The notes beneath the pieces were generated by a model, which did no database searches, was not told the DNA's origin, and saw nothing but the letters and a program-made list of their open reading frames with translations. The position numbers and the translations under genes were made by a program. This document shows, one piece after another, positions 37,370 to 46,550 of a stretch of 64,000 bases of DNA. The first letter of the stretch is position 1, and each line of letters begins with the position of its first letter. The stretch is taken from positions 1 through 64,000 of the forward strand of contig JACWDK010000002.1 in NCBI GenBank assembly GCA_014654165.1, read 5' to 3'. The stretch comes from Pelagibacterales bacterium SAG-MED13. Its GTDB lineage: Bacteria; Pseudomonadota; Alphaproteobacteria; Pelagibacterales; Pelagibacteraceae.

Positions 37370-38014
37370 ATGGATGAAGAGATATCAATAATAAATAGCA
37401 ACACAAGAAATGAAAAAATAAAAAAATTTTTTATAGATTATAAAAAAACAATATTTTCTTTTATCTCAATAATAGTAATTTTATTAATTAGTTATTTTAC
37501 TTTTGGAGAATTTAAAGATAAAAAAAAAATAGACATTTCAAATACCTATAATTCAATCATAATTAATTATTCTGAAACAACAAAAGACAAGACAATAAAA
37601 AAATTAATTGATTTAATAAATAAGAAGGATTCAACATATTCTCCTTTGTCATTATATTTTTTAATTGATAACAATCTTATTGCTGAAAGAAAAAAAATAA
37701 ATGATTTATTCGATGTGATAATTAATAAAACTTCATTAGATAAAGAAATTAAAAATTTAATTATTTACAAAAAGGCACTTTATAACGCAGATGAGAGTGA
37801 CGAAAGTTATTTACTTAATATCTTAAATCCATTGATAAATTCAGACACTGTATGGAAATCCCACGCCCTATATTTAATGGCAGAATACTTTTATTCAAAA
37901 AATGAACTTCAAAAATCTAAAGAATTTTTTATTCAAATTATAAACTTAGAAAATGCTAATCAAAATTTAAAGATAGAGTCTCAAAAAAGACTTAACAGAG
38001 ATTTAAGTGAATAA
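37370..38014 (+). CDS. YfgM-like membrane-anchored TPR protein
   Basis: 214 residues: short cytoplasmic N-terminus, one TM helix (about 31-47: TIFSFISIIVILLISYFTFG), then a periplasmic helical region with TPR-like repeats, the last being ALYLMAEYFYSKNELQKSKEFFIQIIN. The arrangement matches YfgM/DUF2133-like partners of the Sec translocon and of BamB. The bamB-like gene follows with an 8-bp overlap, supporting the call. Confidence 0.75.
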   Translation: MDEEISIINSNTRNEKIKKFFIDYKKTIFSFISIIVILLISYFTFGEFKDKKKIDISNTYNSIIINYSETTKDKTIKKLIDLINKKDSTYSPLSLYFLIDNNLIAERKKINDLFDVIINKTSLDKEIKNLIIYKKALYNADESDESYLLNILNPLINSDTVWKSHALYLMAEYFYSKNELQKSKEFFIQIINLENANQNLKIESQKRLNRDLSE

Positions 38015-39309
38015 GTTTTTTTATTTATTCGTTTATTTAATTTTTTTAACTAATTGCTCATTAAATAAAGATTCCTCATTTTGGACAACACAAAAAATCC
38101 AAGAGCTCGAAGCAAAAAAATTTGAAAAAATTTTTGTTAATCAAAAGGCCTTAGGTAAAGAGTTAAATACTAATCTTAATTTGAATTTAAGCTCTAAAAT
38201 TAGCAATGATAAACTTTCTAAAAGATATTATAACAATAATGGAAGAGAAAATTTTAACGGAACATTAAAAAAATCTTCGAAATACAAATTTTCAAAAATA
38301 AAAAATTTTTATCAATTTGAACCAATAATATTGTTTAATAAGAATAATATAATTTTTTTTTGATAACAAAGGAACAATTTTACAGTTTGATAATCGTTCG
38401 AAATTAATATGGAAGAAAAATAATTATTCTAAAGTTGAAAAAAAATTGAATCCAATATTACAATTTGCCAATGATGAAAACTTCTTGGTAGTTGCAGATA
38501 GTATAGCAAAATACTATATGATAGATTTGAATAACGGAAATTTGATTTGGTCAAAAAATAGTCTGGCACCATTTAATTCTCAAATTAAGATTTTTAAAGA
38601 TAAATTTTTTATTATTGATTTTACAAATACTTTAAGATGTTTTTCTCTCAAAAATGGAGAAGAGATATGGAATATTAAAACTGATACATCTTTAATTCGA
38701 TCTCAAAAAAAACTATCTATAGTAATTGTTGATGATGTAATTTATTTTAACAATTCTATTGGAGATATCAGCGCTGTAGGAATTAATAGTGGAGAGTTAT
38801 TGTGGCAGTTACCCACACAAAGTAATTTAGTATACGAGTCTGCCTTTTCTCTTGAAACATCTGATATTATAACTGATAAGAATTATTTATATTTTTCAAA
38901 CAATAATAATCAATTTTATTCAGTTGATATAAAAACAGGAAATTTTAAATGGCAAAATAAAGTGAATTCTAACTTAAGGCCTACATTAATTGAAAACTAT
39001 TTATTTTCAATTTCAATAGAAGGTTATTTGATTATTATTGATAAAATCACTGGAAATATAATTAAAGTGACTGATGTATTTAATAATTTTAATCAAAAAA
39101 AAAGAAATGAAATAAAACCTACAGGATTTATTGTCGGCTTAAGTAATATTTACTTATCAACAAATATCGGGAGATTATTAGTTATAGATATTAAATCAGG
39201 CAAAACCACAAAAACTCTTAAAATAGCTAATGATAAAATTTCGCGTCCTTTTGCTTTAAAGAATAATTTATTCTTGATTAAAGATGACGCTATTATTAAG
39301 CTTGATTAA
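38007..39309 (+). pseudogene. bamB: BamB-like beta-propeller lipoprotein, frameshifted
   Basis: GTG start (38007) overlapping the previous gene. The N-terminus has a lipobox (FLTNCS, Cys about 17). The first frame ends at 38363 after a T9 run (38353-38361); deleting one T continues as NIIFFDNKGTILQFDNRSKLIWKKN into the second frame, which has PQQ-type repeats (DLNNGNLIWSKN, SLKNGEEIWNIK, GINSGELLWQLP, DIKTGNFKWQNK) to 39309. The reconstructed ~434 residues fit BamB, part of outer-membrane protein assembly. One-base insertion could be a sequencing error. Confidence 0.82.
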
Positions 39310-39737
39310 TGTTTTTAAAATTATTGGATAAATTAGGGAGAAAGAAGGTGGTATTTGATAGGGGGCCATCCCACCCAAGATTTGACTTAGCAAAACCATG
39401 GATGAATAGATATTACGTTTTAATGAGAAATAGACCTAAATGGTTTCCGTTTAATATTCTAATTCATGAAATGTTAAGTGATGATCATGGTGAGGGTGTT
39501 CATAACCATACTTTTCCGTATATAACAATTATAATAAGAGGAGGTTACTGGGAAACTTTAAGTAGTGGAAGATATTGGCGTCCGCCAGGATATATTGGTT
39601 TTAGATCTGCAAATAATTTGCACAGAGTTGATCTTAAGCCAGGCACCAGACCATTAACTATTTTTATATCTGGACCATTTGGATTAAGAAAAGGTCCTAG
39701 ATCAGAATATGGAATAGATTTTAAAACAAAAAAATGA
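39309..39737 (+). CDS. Cupin-like protein
   Basis: 142 residues with a cupin-type core: MLSDDHGEGVHNHTFPYITIIIRGGYWE (H-x-H and a later Glu) and LHRVDLKPGTRPLTIFI (second His). A single small barrel with potential metal site. I do not recognise a specific function. It is coupled to the neighbours (1-base overlap upstream, 4-base overlap with the ATPase downstream). Confidence 0.6.
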   Translation: MFLKLLDKLGRKKVVFDRGPSHPRFDLAKPWMNRYYVLMRNRPKWFPFNILIHEMLSDDHGEGVHNHTFPYITIIIRGGYWETLSSGRYWRPPGYIGFRSANNLHRVDLKPGTRPLTIFISGPFGLRKGPRSEYGIDFKTKK

Positions 39738-40783
39738 ATTTAAAAAAATTATTTTTAGATCATTGTGAAGAAGAGCAATATGAGATTAATCAAAATCAGT
39801 TAGATTTAATCAATAATCTTGGGCATTATTATAAAAGTAATTTTAATCAATCTTTTTTAAATAAAATTTTTAATAAAAATGATCATAAGCTAGGTTTTTA
39901 TTTAGTTGGAGATGTTGGAGTGGGTAAAACAATGATCTTAAATTTCTTCTTTAGCAAATTAAAGAAAAGAAAAATGAGACTTCATTTTAACGAATTTATG
40001 ATTAAGTTTCATAATTATATTTTTCAAAATAAAGATAAAGAAAATGGAATTGATAACTTTGTCAAAGATTTAACCAAAAAAACTGAAATACTCTATTTTG
40101 ATGAATTTCAAGTCACCAATATTGTTGACGCGATGATTTTAGGGAGGTTATTTAAAAGAATATTTGAGGAAAAAATTAGAGTAATTTTTTCTTCTAATAT
40201 ATTTATTAATGATCTTTATAAAGATGGGTTACAGAGAGATCAATTTATTCCATTTATAAAAATCTTAGAAAAAAACTGTAATCAAAAGGAATTGTCGATT
40301 GAAGAGGATTATCGTTCGAGTAAAAATATTAGTTTAGAACGGTTTTTATCACCTATCGATAAATCTACAAATTTTATCTTTAATAAATATTTTAGAAAGC
40401 TTACTAAAAATAAGAGACAAACTTTAAAAATTTTGGAGATAAAAGGAAGAAAACTAACATTAGAAAATTTTTACGAAAGAATAATTAAATTTAAATTTGA
40501 TGATTTGTGTAACAGAAATTTAGGATCAGAAGATTATATTGCTATTGCTGATAATAGTGATTTTATTTTCATATCAAATTTACCTGAATTTAGTGATAAT
40601 AATTCCAATCAACAACAAAGATTCATCACTTTAATAGATATTATCTATGAAAAAAAAATTCCATTGATGATTACCTCTAAAGTAAATTTAGATTCTATGA
40701 AATTCTCTAAAAGTATGACAGAACCATTCAAGAGAACTATTAGTCGTTTATATGAACTTACCTCAATGAGTATAATTAGATAA
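39734..40783 (+). CDS. zapE: AFG1/ZapE-family P-loop ATPase
   Basis: 349 residues: Walker A GDVGVGKTMILN (about residues 55-66), MRLHFNEFM, Walker B LYFDEFQVTNIVDAMI, sensor FSSNIFINDLYKDGLQRDQFIPF, matching the AFG1-like ATPases known as ZapE in E. coli, which affect the cytokinetic ring. In alphaproteobacteria the cellular role is less clear. Overlaps upstream and downstream genes by 4 and 1 bases. Confidence 0.9.
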   Translation: MNLKKLFLDHCEEEQYEINQNQLDLINNLGHYYKSNFNQSFLNKIFNKNDHKLGFYLVGDVGVGKTMILNFFFSKLKKRKMRLHFNEFMIKFHNYIFQNKDKENGIDNFVKDLTKKTEILYFDEFQVTNIVDAMILGRLFKRIFEEKIRVIFSSNIFINDLYKDGLQRDQFIPFIKILEKNCNQKELSIEEDYRSSKNISLERFLSPIDKSTNFIFNKYFRKLTKNKRQTLKILEIKGRKLTLENFYERIIKFKFDDLCNRNLGSEDYIAIADNSDFIFISNLPEFSDNNSNQQQRFITLIDIIYEKKIPLMITSKVNLDSMKFSKSMTEPFKRTISRLYELTSMSIIR

Positions 40784-41202
40784 TGATACAAGAATTTTAT
40801 ATTTTTAAAATTAATACCAATGGGCAAAAACTATATGAATTTACTAATCAAACAATAAATTGGGTCAAAAATAATAATTTTAAAAATGGAATTTTAAATT
40901 TGAATATTCAGCATACAAGTGCATCTTTAATAGTTCAAGAAAATGCAGACCCAGATGTACAATCTGATTTGATAAACTATTTTGATAAATTAGTTCCAAT
41001 GGATAATTCTCTATATGTTCATACAACAGAAGGAAAGGATGATATGCCTGCTCACATCAAATCTTCTTTAACCAATAACCAAATAACTTTAAGTTTAAAA
41101 AATGGAAAAATTTTACTTGGAACTTGGCAAGGCTTATATCTATTTGAACATAGATTAGAACCTCAAACAAGAAAGATTGTTTTTCATTTTTTAGGAAGCT
41201 AA
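40783..41202 (+). CDS. yjbQ: YjbQ/UPF0047-family protein (secondary thiamine-phosphate synthase-type)
   Basis: 139 residues with the family core ILNLNIQHTSASLIVQENAD, conserved PDVQSDL, EGKDDMPAHIKSSL and GTWQGLYLFEHR. E. coli YjbQ has weak thiamine-phosphate synthase activity (family knowledge); the true role is open. It shares one base with the ATPase gene and converges on the 41210-41671 gene with 7 bp between. Confidence 0.9.
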   Translation: MIQEFYIFKINTNGQKLYEFTNQTINWVKNNNFKNGILNLNIQHTSASLIVQENADPDVQSDLINYFDKLVPMDNSLYVHTTEGKDDMPAHIKSSLTNNQITLSLKNGKILLGTWQGLYLFEHRLEPQTRKIVFHFLGS

Positions 41203-41209
41203 AAATAAA

Positions 41210-41671
41210 TTATCGGTATGGATCATAGGCCCATTGCAATATAGCTTGTCTCTGTCTTTTTCTACAATCAAGATCTCCTTTTTCACAGTTTTTTTCTATA
41301 GCTAAAACATGTCTTCTGAAGTTCTTCCATCTTTTAATTTGTATCTCATCAATATTTGGAATTCTTCTGCCATTAGTGAATCTACAGTACCACTGGAACC
41401 AACCTAGTGGATCCTCTTTAAATATCCATCCCTTTTCAATCCAATGTTCTCTAGAAAGTCCTGATATAACTTTAAATCTATTTAGATTTACATCAAAGGT
41501 TTTACTAATCTTAGCATTTTTGAACCATGATTTTGGGTATTCTTTAAAATTCAAACCAAAATATGCTCCTCCAAAAACTCCTAACTCCATCATTCTTTTT
41601 GGAGATATCTCAGGTTTAAAAATTTTATAAAAATCCAAATTATCAATCTTCTTTTTTAAAATTTTTTTCAT
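41210..41671 (-). CDS. Conserved unknown protein, Trp/Arg-rich
   Basis: 153 residues, not recognised. It is basic and rich in Trp, Phe and Lys; ends with a Cys pair (NCEKGDLDC) and QAILQWAYDPYR. A glycine-rich MMELGVFGGAYFGLN stretch lies near residue 30. No signal peptide or membrane segment. It is the last gene of a minus-strand run after dpaL (9 bp gap). Confidence 0.55.
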   Translation of the reverse strand: MKKILKKKIDNLDFYKIFKPEISPKRMMELGVFGGAYFGLNFKEYPKSWFKNAKISKTFDVNLNRFKVISGLSREHWIEKGWIFKEDPLGWFQWYCRFTNGRRIPNIDEIQIKRWKNFRRHVLAIEKNCEKGDLDCRKRQRQAILQWAYDPYR

Positions 41672-41680
41672 TTAATTTAT

Positions 41681-42808
41681 TCACTGGTTTATAAGTTTTT
41701 GATACATTTCTTTATCTGTATCACCTTCGCAACCAATAAGTAAAACATTCGAATCTTTATTCAATTGAATTTTTTCCTTTATTTTGCCATCCTCACAACT
41801 TGCGATTAAACTGATTACTCCTGGTGCTGAATTTTCTCCAGCAATAATTTTATCATTACCAAAAACTGCATTTCCTAACAATTTCATAGTTTTTGCAATA
41901 TCATCATCAGGTAAACTAATACAATACTTAACTGAATTTTTTAAAATTTCCCATGGGACTAAGGATACTTCTCCACATGACATTCCTCCCATCAAGCTTT
42001 CTTTTTTAATATCAATTTTTTCTATTTTGCCTGTTCTGATGCTTTCCAAAACACATGCTGCGCTATCAGGCTCAACTACTATAGTATTAGGTACATTCCC
42101 CAAATATCTTGCAATACCAGCAACCATTGCCCCCGCCATTCCACCTACACCAGCTTGTAAAATAATATGAGAAATTTTATTTTGATTTATTTGATTAACT
42201 ATTTCCCTCATCATGACTGTATATCCAGCCATAGTATATTTGGGAACCAGCATATAATCTTTCCAAGCTACATCCTGAACTATTTGCCAATTATTGAGAG
42301 TTGATTGTTTAATACATTCAATTAAAGAATTTTCATAATTACCTTTTACTTTAATTACATCTGCTCCTAGATCGGCCATAGCTTTTCCTCTAGCATCAGT
42401 AACGTATTCACTAATAAAAATTTTACATTTTAACCCAAGTCTTCTAGCACCCCAAGCAACCGATCTGCCATGGTTACCTGCAGTCGCAGTTGCAACTATC
42501 ATATCTTTATTTCCTTTAGAAACTTTTTCTACCGCATAAGCACCCCCAAGTGCTTTAAAAGATTTGAGATCAAATCTTTTACTCTCATCTTTATAAAAGA
42601 TACTATTTAAATTTAATTCGTCAGCTAGTTTATTTAATTCTAAAAGTGGGGTTGGAGAGTATCCATCCCATTTAGAAATACTTGAAAAAGCATCATCAAT
42701 TTCTTTTTTAGATAAAGAACTTAGTATTTTATTTTTATTAAAAGAAAAATTTTTATTTTCAATAAATTCAGTGTGTTTCCACAAGTGACCATTAGATAAA
42801 ATTGTCAT
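41681..42808 (-). CDS. dpaL: Diaminopropionate ammonia-lyase
   Basis: 375-residue fold-type II PLP enzyme: PLP lysine in DLKSFKALGGAYA (about 83), ATATAGNHGRSVAWGA phosphate loop, GGVGGMAGAMVAG and the C-terminal NSAPGVISL. DYML-type residues and MGGMSCGEVS fit DpaL, which converts 2,3-diaminopropionate to pyruvate and two ammonia. The neighbouring GS-family gene and amtB make nitrogen salvage plausible. 3 bp separate it from the GS-like gene upstream. Confidence 0.85.
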   Translation of the reverse strand: MTILSNGHLWKHTEFIENKNFSFNKNKILSSLSKKEIDDAFSSISKWDGYSPTPLLELNKLADELNLNSIFYKDESKRFDLKSFKALGGAYAVEKVSKGNKDMIVATATAGNHGRSVAWGARRLGLKCKIFISEYVTDARGKAMADLGADVIKVKGNYENSLIECIKQSTLNNWQIVQDVAWKDYMLVPKYTMAGYTVMMREIVNQINQNKISHIILQAGVGGMAGAMVAGIARYLGNVPNTIVVEPDSAACVLESIRTGKIEKIDIKKESLMGGMSCGEVSLVPWEILKNSVKYCISLPDDDIAKTMKLLGNAVFGNDKIIAGENSAPGVISLIASCEDGKIKEKIQLNKDSNVLLIGCEGDTDKEMYQKLINQ

Positions 42809-42811
42809 AAC

Positions 42812-44136
42812 CTAACAGTCTAACGTATTATCTCTTTCCCACCTAGTAATTGATTTTGTTTTATCAAAAGTATCTTTTTGATTAAACTCTTTAATTTCAG
42901 AGTTTCTCAACTTAATATAACTATTGATTGTTTCTTTACCAAAAGCTTCATTCATATCTTTATTGTTTTTTAATCTTTCAAGCGATTGATTTAATTCATC
43001 CGGAAGTTTTGGAAGATTTGGATATTTATGGTGATCCTCATACATATTGCAGTTTAATGGTTTGCCTGGATCAATTTTATTTTTTAAACCATCTAGGCCA
43101 GCGGCTAACACACTAGCTTGGAGTAAATAAGGATTAGCAGAACCATCCATTAATCTTAATTCAAATCTACCTGGATCAGGTATTCTAATCATGTGAGTTC
43201 TATTATTGCCAGTATAAGAAATACTACTCGGTGACCATGATGCTCCTGATTTGGTTGGCGGAGCGTTAATTCTTCGATAACTATTTATTGTGGGATTAAA
43301 AAAAGCTGATAGTGAAGATGCATTCTTAATCACACCACCAAGAAAATTGTACGCCATTTTACTTAAACCAAGATCATTGATTTATCTAAAAACTTATTTT
43401 TTTTTCCATCCCAAACAGAAATATGTGCATGACATCCATTACCCGTTAAATTCTCAAATGGCTTTGGCATAAATGTAGCTCTTAACCCGTGTTTTTCGGA
43501 AATTGTCTTAACCATAAATTTAAAAAATGTATGTCTATCAGCTGTAATTAAACAGTCATCATAATCCCAATTCATTTCAAATTGTCCGTTAGCATCTTCA
43601 TGGTCATTCTGGTAAGGACCCCATCCCATTTCAATCATACAATCACAAATCTCCTTGATTAAATCATACCTCCTCATTAATGCTGATTGATCGTAACAGG
43701 GTTTTGATTGAGTATCTCGTGGATCTGCTATTGAGTTTCCATCTGGTGTAATAAGAAAATATTCACACTCAACACCAGATTTCATTATAAAACCTTTTTT
43801 TTTAAGTTTTTTAATTTGATTTTTGAGCATTATTCTTGGAGATGCCTCTACTGGTTTTCCATTCATCCATAGATCTGAAGCTAACCAACCAACTTCTTTA
43901 TTCCAAGGTAGCTGAATAAGACTTTCAGGATCTGGAACACCAAACATATCAGAATCAGCAGGAGACATGTCTAACCATGCAGCAAACCCAGCAAAACCAG
44001 CTCCTGTTTTTTGCATTTCCTGAATTGCTCGTGCTGGAACTAGTTTTGATCTTAATACTCCAAATAAATCGACAAAACTAATTAAAAAATATTTAATTTT
44101 TTTTTCTTTTGATATTTTTGATAAATTTTTTGACAT
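42812..44136 (-). pseudogene. Glutamine synthetase-family ligase, broken by a 1-base deletion
   Basis: Read from ATG 44134-44136 the frame has the GS N-terminal beta-grasp (FVDLFGVLRSKLVPA), catalytic-domain motifs VECEYFLI, DHEDANGQFEMN and GNGCHAHISVW, then stops near 43363. The rest (SFNPTINSYRRI-type: AFFNPTINSYRRINAPP, RFELRLMDGSANPYL) continues in the next frame to 42812. Adding one base near 43376-43379 gives SNDLGLSKMAYNFLGG and a ~441-residue protein. Resembles GlnT/gamma-glutamyl-amide ligases rather than GlnA. An upstream GTG at 44149-44151 is possible but poorly supported. Confidence 0.8.
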
Positions 44137-44153
44137 AATTTTAGTTAACACAC

Positions 44154-44309
44154 TTATTTAAACAAAGAAAAAATTGCTTCCTTATAATATATTAGATTTA
44201 CAATAATAATTATTACAAATGCAAATATAACACCATATTTAGCTTTAGGGAAAGCAACCCCTCTCATCTTACTAGGTCTTAATTCCTCGTTATTATTTTC
44301 TTCTGACAT
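44154..44309 (-). CDS. Small single-pass membrane protein, 51 residues
   Basis: Below the usual length cutoff. From ATG 44307-44309: charged N-terminus (MSEENNNEELRPSKMRG), VAFPKAKYG, then a strong hydrophobic helix GVIFAFVIIIIVNLIYY and a short tail ending FSLFK. Stop at 44154-44156. The ATG sits 19 bp after the terminator hairpin and the GS-like start is 18 bp beyond the stop, so it may share a transcript with that gene. Function unknown. Support is coding-like composition, the TM pattern and the tight fit between genes. Confidence 0.55.
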   Translation of the reverse strand: MSEENNNEELRPSKMRGVAFPKAKYGVIFAFVIIIIVNLIYYKEAIFSLFK

Positions 44310-44328
44310 CAAATGTTAAAAAATTAAA

Positions 44329-44356
44329 ATAGGCGCTACAATTAAGTAGCGCCTAT
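44329..44356 (-). terminator. Rho-independent-type hairpin after the amtB unit
   Basis: 11-bp perfect stem (44329-44339 with 44346-44356; core AGGCGCTAC) with a 6-nt loop. On the minus strand it is followed by a T-rich stretch. It ends the amtB plus 76-residue gene transcript and lies before the 51-residue gene. Confidence 0.85.
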
Positions 44357-44367
44357 ATATTTTTAAA

Positions 44368-44598
44368 TTACCATTCAGTAATGTTACTTTTATGGTCATT
44401 AGCGCTATGTCTTTTTCTTGCTAATCTTTCGAGTTCATCGCTCTCTGATTTAGAAGTCAAAACATGCCAACCAATCCATATAACAAAGCCTACGATAACG
44501 AGTAGTGTTTCACTTGAACCGGCACCGGGATAAATAGCACCTGCAACCTCTTCTGCAGGCTTATTTAGGTGATCGATCCAGTTTGTAACTGTAGCCAT
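44368..44598 (-). CDS. Small membrane protein in the amtB operon, 76 residues
   Basis: MATVTNWIDHLNKPAEEVAG, then GSSETLLVIVGFVIWIGWHVL as one TM helix (about 28-46) and a charged tail (ESDELERLARKRHSANDHKS). I recognise no family. It starts 12 bp after amtB with an AGGAG Shine-Dalgarno and ends before a terminator, so it is a dedicated amtB partner by position. A regulatory or assembly subunit is possible; nothing in the sequence fixes a role. Confidence 0.75.
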   Translation of the reverse strand: MATVTNWIDHLNKPAEEVAGAIYPGAGSSETLLVIVGFVIWIGWHVLTSKSESDELERLARKRHSANDHKSNITEW

Positions 44599-44610
44599 AT
44601 ATTATCTCCT

Positions 44611-46011
44611 TTACCTGGTTGCCGATGAAACTGCTTTTTCATCACTCTTAGCAGATTCCATCATTTCATAGTCAAGCCCAGCAATTTCTACTTCTCTAGG
44701 GATTCTTAATTTACCCATTCCGTGAAGTACTTTAGCTATGACATAACCTGGTAACATTCCAAGAACACCAAACATTATGATCGCCCCTAAGAATTGTCCC
44801 AACGGGTTAATTGAAGCATAAGTTGTTCCATCCCACATAGCCCCAACACTGTAACCAGATGCCGGATAGCCATTAAGAACAAAACCACATATTACCAGAC
44901 CAATAAATCCAGCATAACCGTGTACTGCAACTGCACCTACCGCATCATCAATTTTGAACTTACGTTCAACCCAATAATGTAGTTTGTATGAAATCACAAC
45001 ACCAATCATACCAATGATCATTGCTTGAATTGGATGATATAAATCATTTCCAGCTGAAGCACATATAATACCAGCTAGTCCACTTGAGTAAGTCCAGAAA
45101 GGATCACCTTTAGCAATCCAATAACCAGCTAATAATCCTCCTGATAATGACATCAAGAAGTTAAAAGTAATACCACTAAGTGTAGTAGGGGTTACGTATA
45201 TGTTTGTAGCTGTCCAATAACTTATTCCTTCCATACCGTATTCCGGTCCAAGGTCAAAGATTGGTATATTACATGCCGCATAAAATCCCCAGAAACCAGT
45301 ATAAATTAAAAATAATCCTACTGTAACTAGCCAAGGATTTCGTGGTCCTATATTTCTTGGTTCACCACTAGATGAAAACTTACCAATTCTTGGTCCTAAA
45401 ACCATCAGAACACCTAAAGCAAATCCACCAGCAATTGCGTGAATTACTCCTGACGCATAAGCATCATGGTATCCTAAAATTTTAAGCATCCATCCATCAA
45501 AGTGCCATCCCCAAGCAGCATCAATTGTCCAAAAAACAGATCCAATTGCTATTGCTAAAATTCCAAATGCAAAGGTTGTTATTCTTTCAATGATTGCTCC
45601 TGAAACGATAGAAGCCGCTGTCCATGAGAATAACAAGAATGCAGCCCAGAAAACTCCACTTATATGGTCTCCTAAATTTACCGCCATGTATTCCGTATTA
45701 GCTAAATACCATTTCGCACTAAATGTACTGTCATCTGTTATAAGCGCAGTACTTTCATTCATTATTGAAGGTGCAATTCCTGGTCCTGTTGGAAAAGCCC
45801 AATAAATCCACCAACCAAACAAAAACCAAGTTACTGTTACTAATGGTATCAGCATTGTGTTTTTCATGAGAGTATGTTGATGGTGTTTGTATCGAGATGC
45901 TCCAACCTCATACATACAGAAACCGACGTGAATTAAAAACATCAGTACTACTGTTACCCAGTAATAAAATTCTGTAAATATAGTTGTAAGAGCACCTAAC
46001 TGATCAGTCAT
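44611..46011 (-). CDS. amtB: Ammonium/methylammonium transporter (Amt family)
   Basis: 466 residues, about 11 membrane segments. The twin-His pore is conserved: SGVIHAIAGGF (first His) and DDAVGAVAVHGYAGFIG (second). FWTIDAAWGWHFDG and the GFWGFYAACN segments are typical Amt positions. Amt proteins also pass methylammonium; placement beside mgsCBA/gmaS makes methylamine uptake plausible, but selectivity cannot be read. Strong AAGGAG Shine-Dalgarno before ATG. A divergent-type gap of 123 bp precedes it, holding a hairpin at 46080-46105. Confidence 0.95.
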   Translation of the reverse strand: MTDQLGALTTIFTEFYYWVTVVLMFLIHVGFCMYEVGASRYKHHQHTLMKNTMLIPLVTVTWFLFGWWIYWAFPTGPGIAPSIMNESTALITDDSTFSAKWYLANTEYMAVNLGDHISGVFWAAFLLFSWTAASIVSGAIIERITTFAFGILAIAIGSVFWTIDAAWGWHFDGWMLKILGYHDAYASGVIHAIAGGFALGVLMVLGPRIGKFSSSGEPRNIGPRNPWLVTVGLFLIYTGFWGFYAACNIPIFDLGPEYGMEGISYWTATNIYVTPTTLSGITFNFLMSLSGGLLAGYWIAKGDPFWTYSSGLAGIICASAGNDLYHPIQAMIIGMIGVVISYKLHYWVERKFKIDDAVGAVAVHGYAGFIGLVICGFVLNGYPASGYSVGAMWDGTTYASINPLGQFLGAIIMFGVLGMLPGYVIAKVLHGMGKLRIPREVEIAGLDYEMMESAKSDEKAVSSATR

Positions 46012-46079
46012 ATTGTCTCCTTATTAGTTTCTAAAACCCTATAAAATTAATAAAGGTGTGACAAATAAAACAATCCTTT

Positions 46080-46105
46080 AAAACTCAATACAGACGGTGA
46101 GTTTT
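46080..46105 (-). terminator. 8-bp hairpin downstream of the mgs operon
   Basis: AAAACTCA/TGAGTTTT stem (46080-46087 with 46098-46105), 10-nt loop. On the minus strand it lies 29 bp past the stop of the 135-residue gene and is followed by AAAGGATTG, so the T tract is imperfect. Probable terminator between mgs genes and amtB. Confidence 0.5.
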
Positions 46106-46134
46106 GAAAAAAGAATCAACTTTAGATTGTGGTA

Positions 46135-46542
46135 TTAAAATTTTAGATATGCTTTTTTTAAATCAACAAGAGGATGTTTAGGAGACATTTGAAATTTTAC
46201 AAGTAGTTCTCTTGCAATCATATCTCTATCCTGTTGATTTTCTGGTAGCTTGAAGGATTTTGGAATTGTTACCCAACCATTTGCATTTCTGCAAAAAACT
46301 GCTGGTCTTCCTTCTTCGTAACCCATGTGTACATCCTCTAACCAATTAAGGTCATCCCATCCCATAGCTTCTACATATTTCTTTAGAAATGGTGTAATCT
46401 TTTTATAATCTGGAAGTAAATTTACGTCGTATCTATAACCGATATGTTGACCTATCATTTTTTCTCTAGCTGTTTCCTTAAAGGTACCAAGCTTCATTTT
46501 TTTTTCTTTTTTTGATTTAGTCTTAGTTTTTTTCTTAGCCAT
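46135..46542 (-). CDS. Unknown protein at the end of the mgs operon, 135 residues
   Basis: Starts MAKKKTKTKSKKEKKMKLG, a very basic leader, followed by a compact domain with several Trp and Asp residues (AMGWDDLNWLEDVHMGYEEGRPAVF, NANGWVTIPKSF). Not recognised. It lies 8 bp after mgsC and is clearly co-transcribed with mgsABC and gmaS, so a role in N-methylglutamate metabolism is likely by position. The basic leader resembles that of MgsC (MAKKKNKKKSNGKG) and may bind nucleic acid or simply be low-complexity. Confidence 0.7.
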   Translation of the reverse strand: MAKKKTKTKSKKEKKMKLGTFKETAREKMIGQHIGYRYDVNLLPDYKKITPFLKKYVEAMGWDDLNWLEDVHMGYEEGRPAVFCRNANGWVTIPKSFKLPENQQDRDMIARELLVKFQMSPKHPLVDLKKAYLKF

Positions 46543-46550
46543 AGTTATCT

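Noticed and set aside
41784-42170. 128-residue plus-strand frame inside dpaL
   Set aside because: Antisense shadow of the PLP enzyme.
44329-44356. tRNA or small structured RNA
   Set aside because: A single hairpin with a T-rich 3' side on the minus strand fits a terminator; no cloverleaf.
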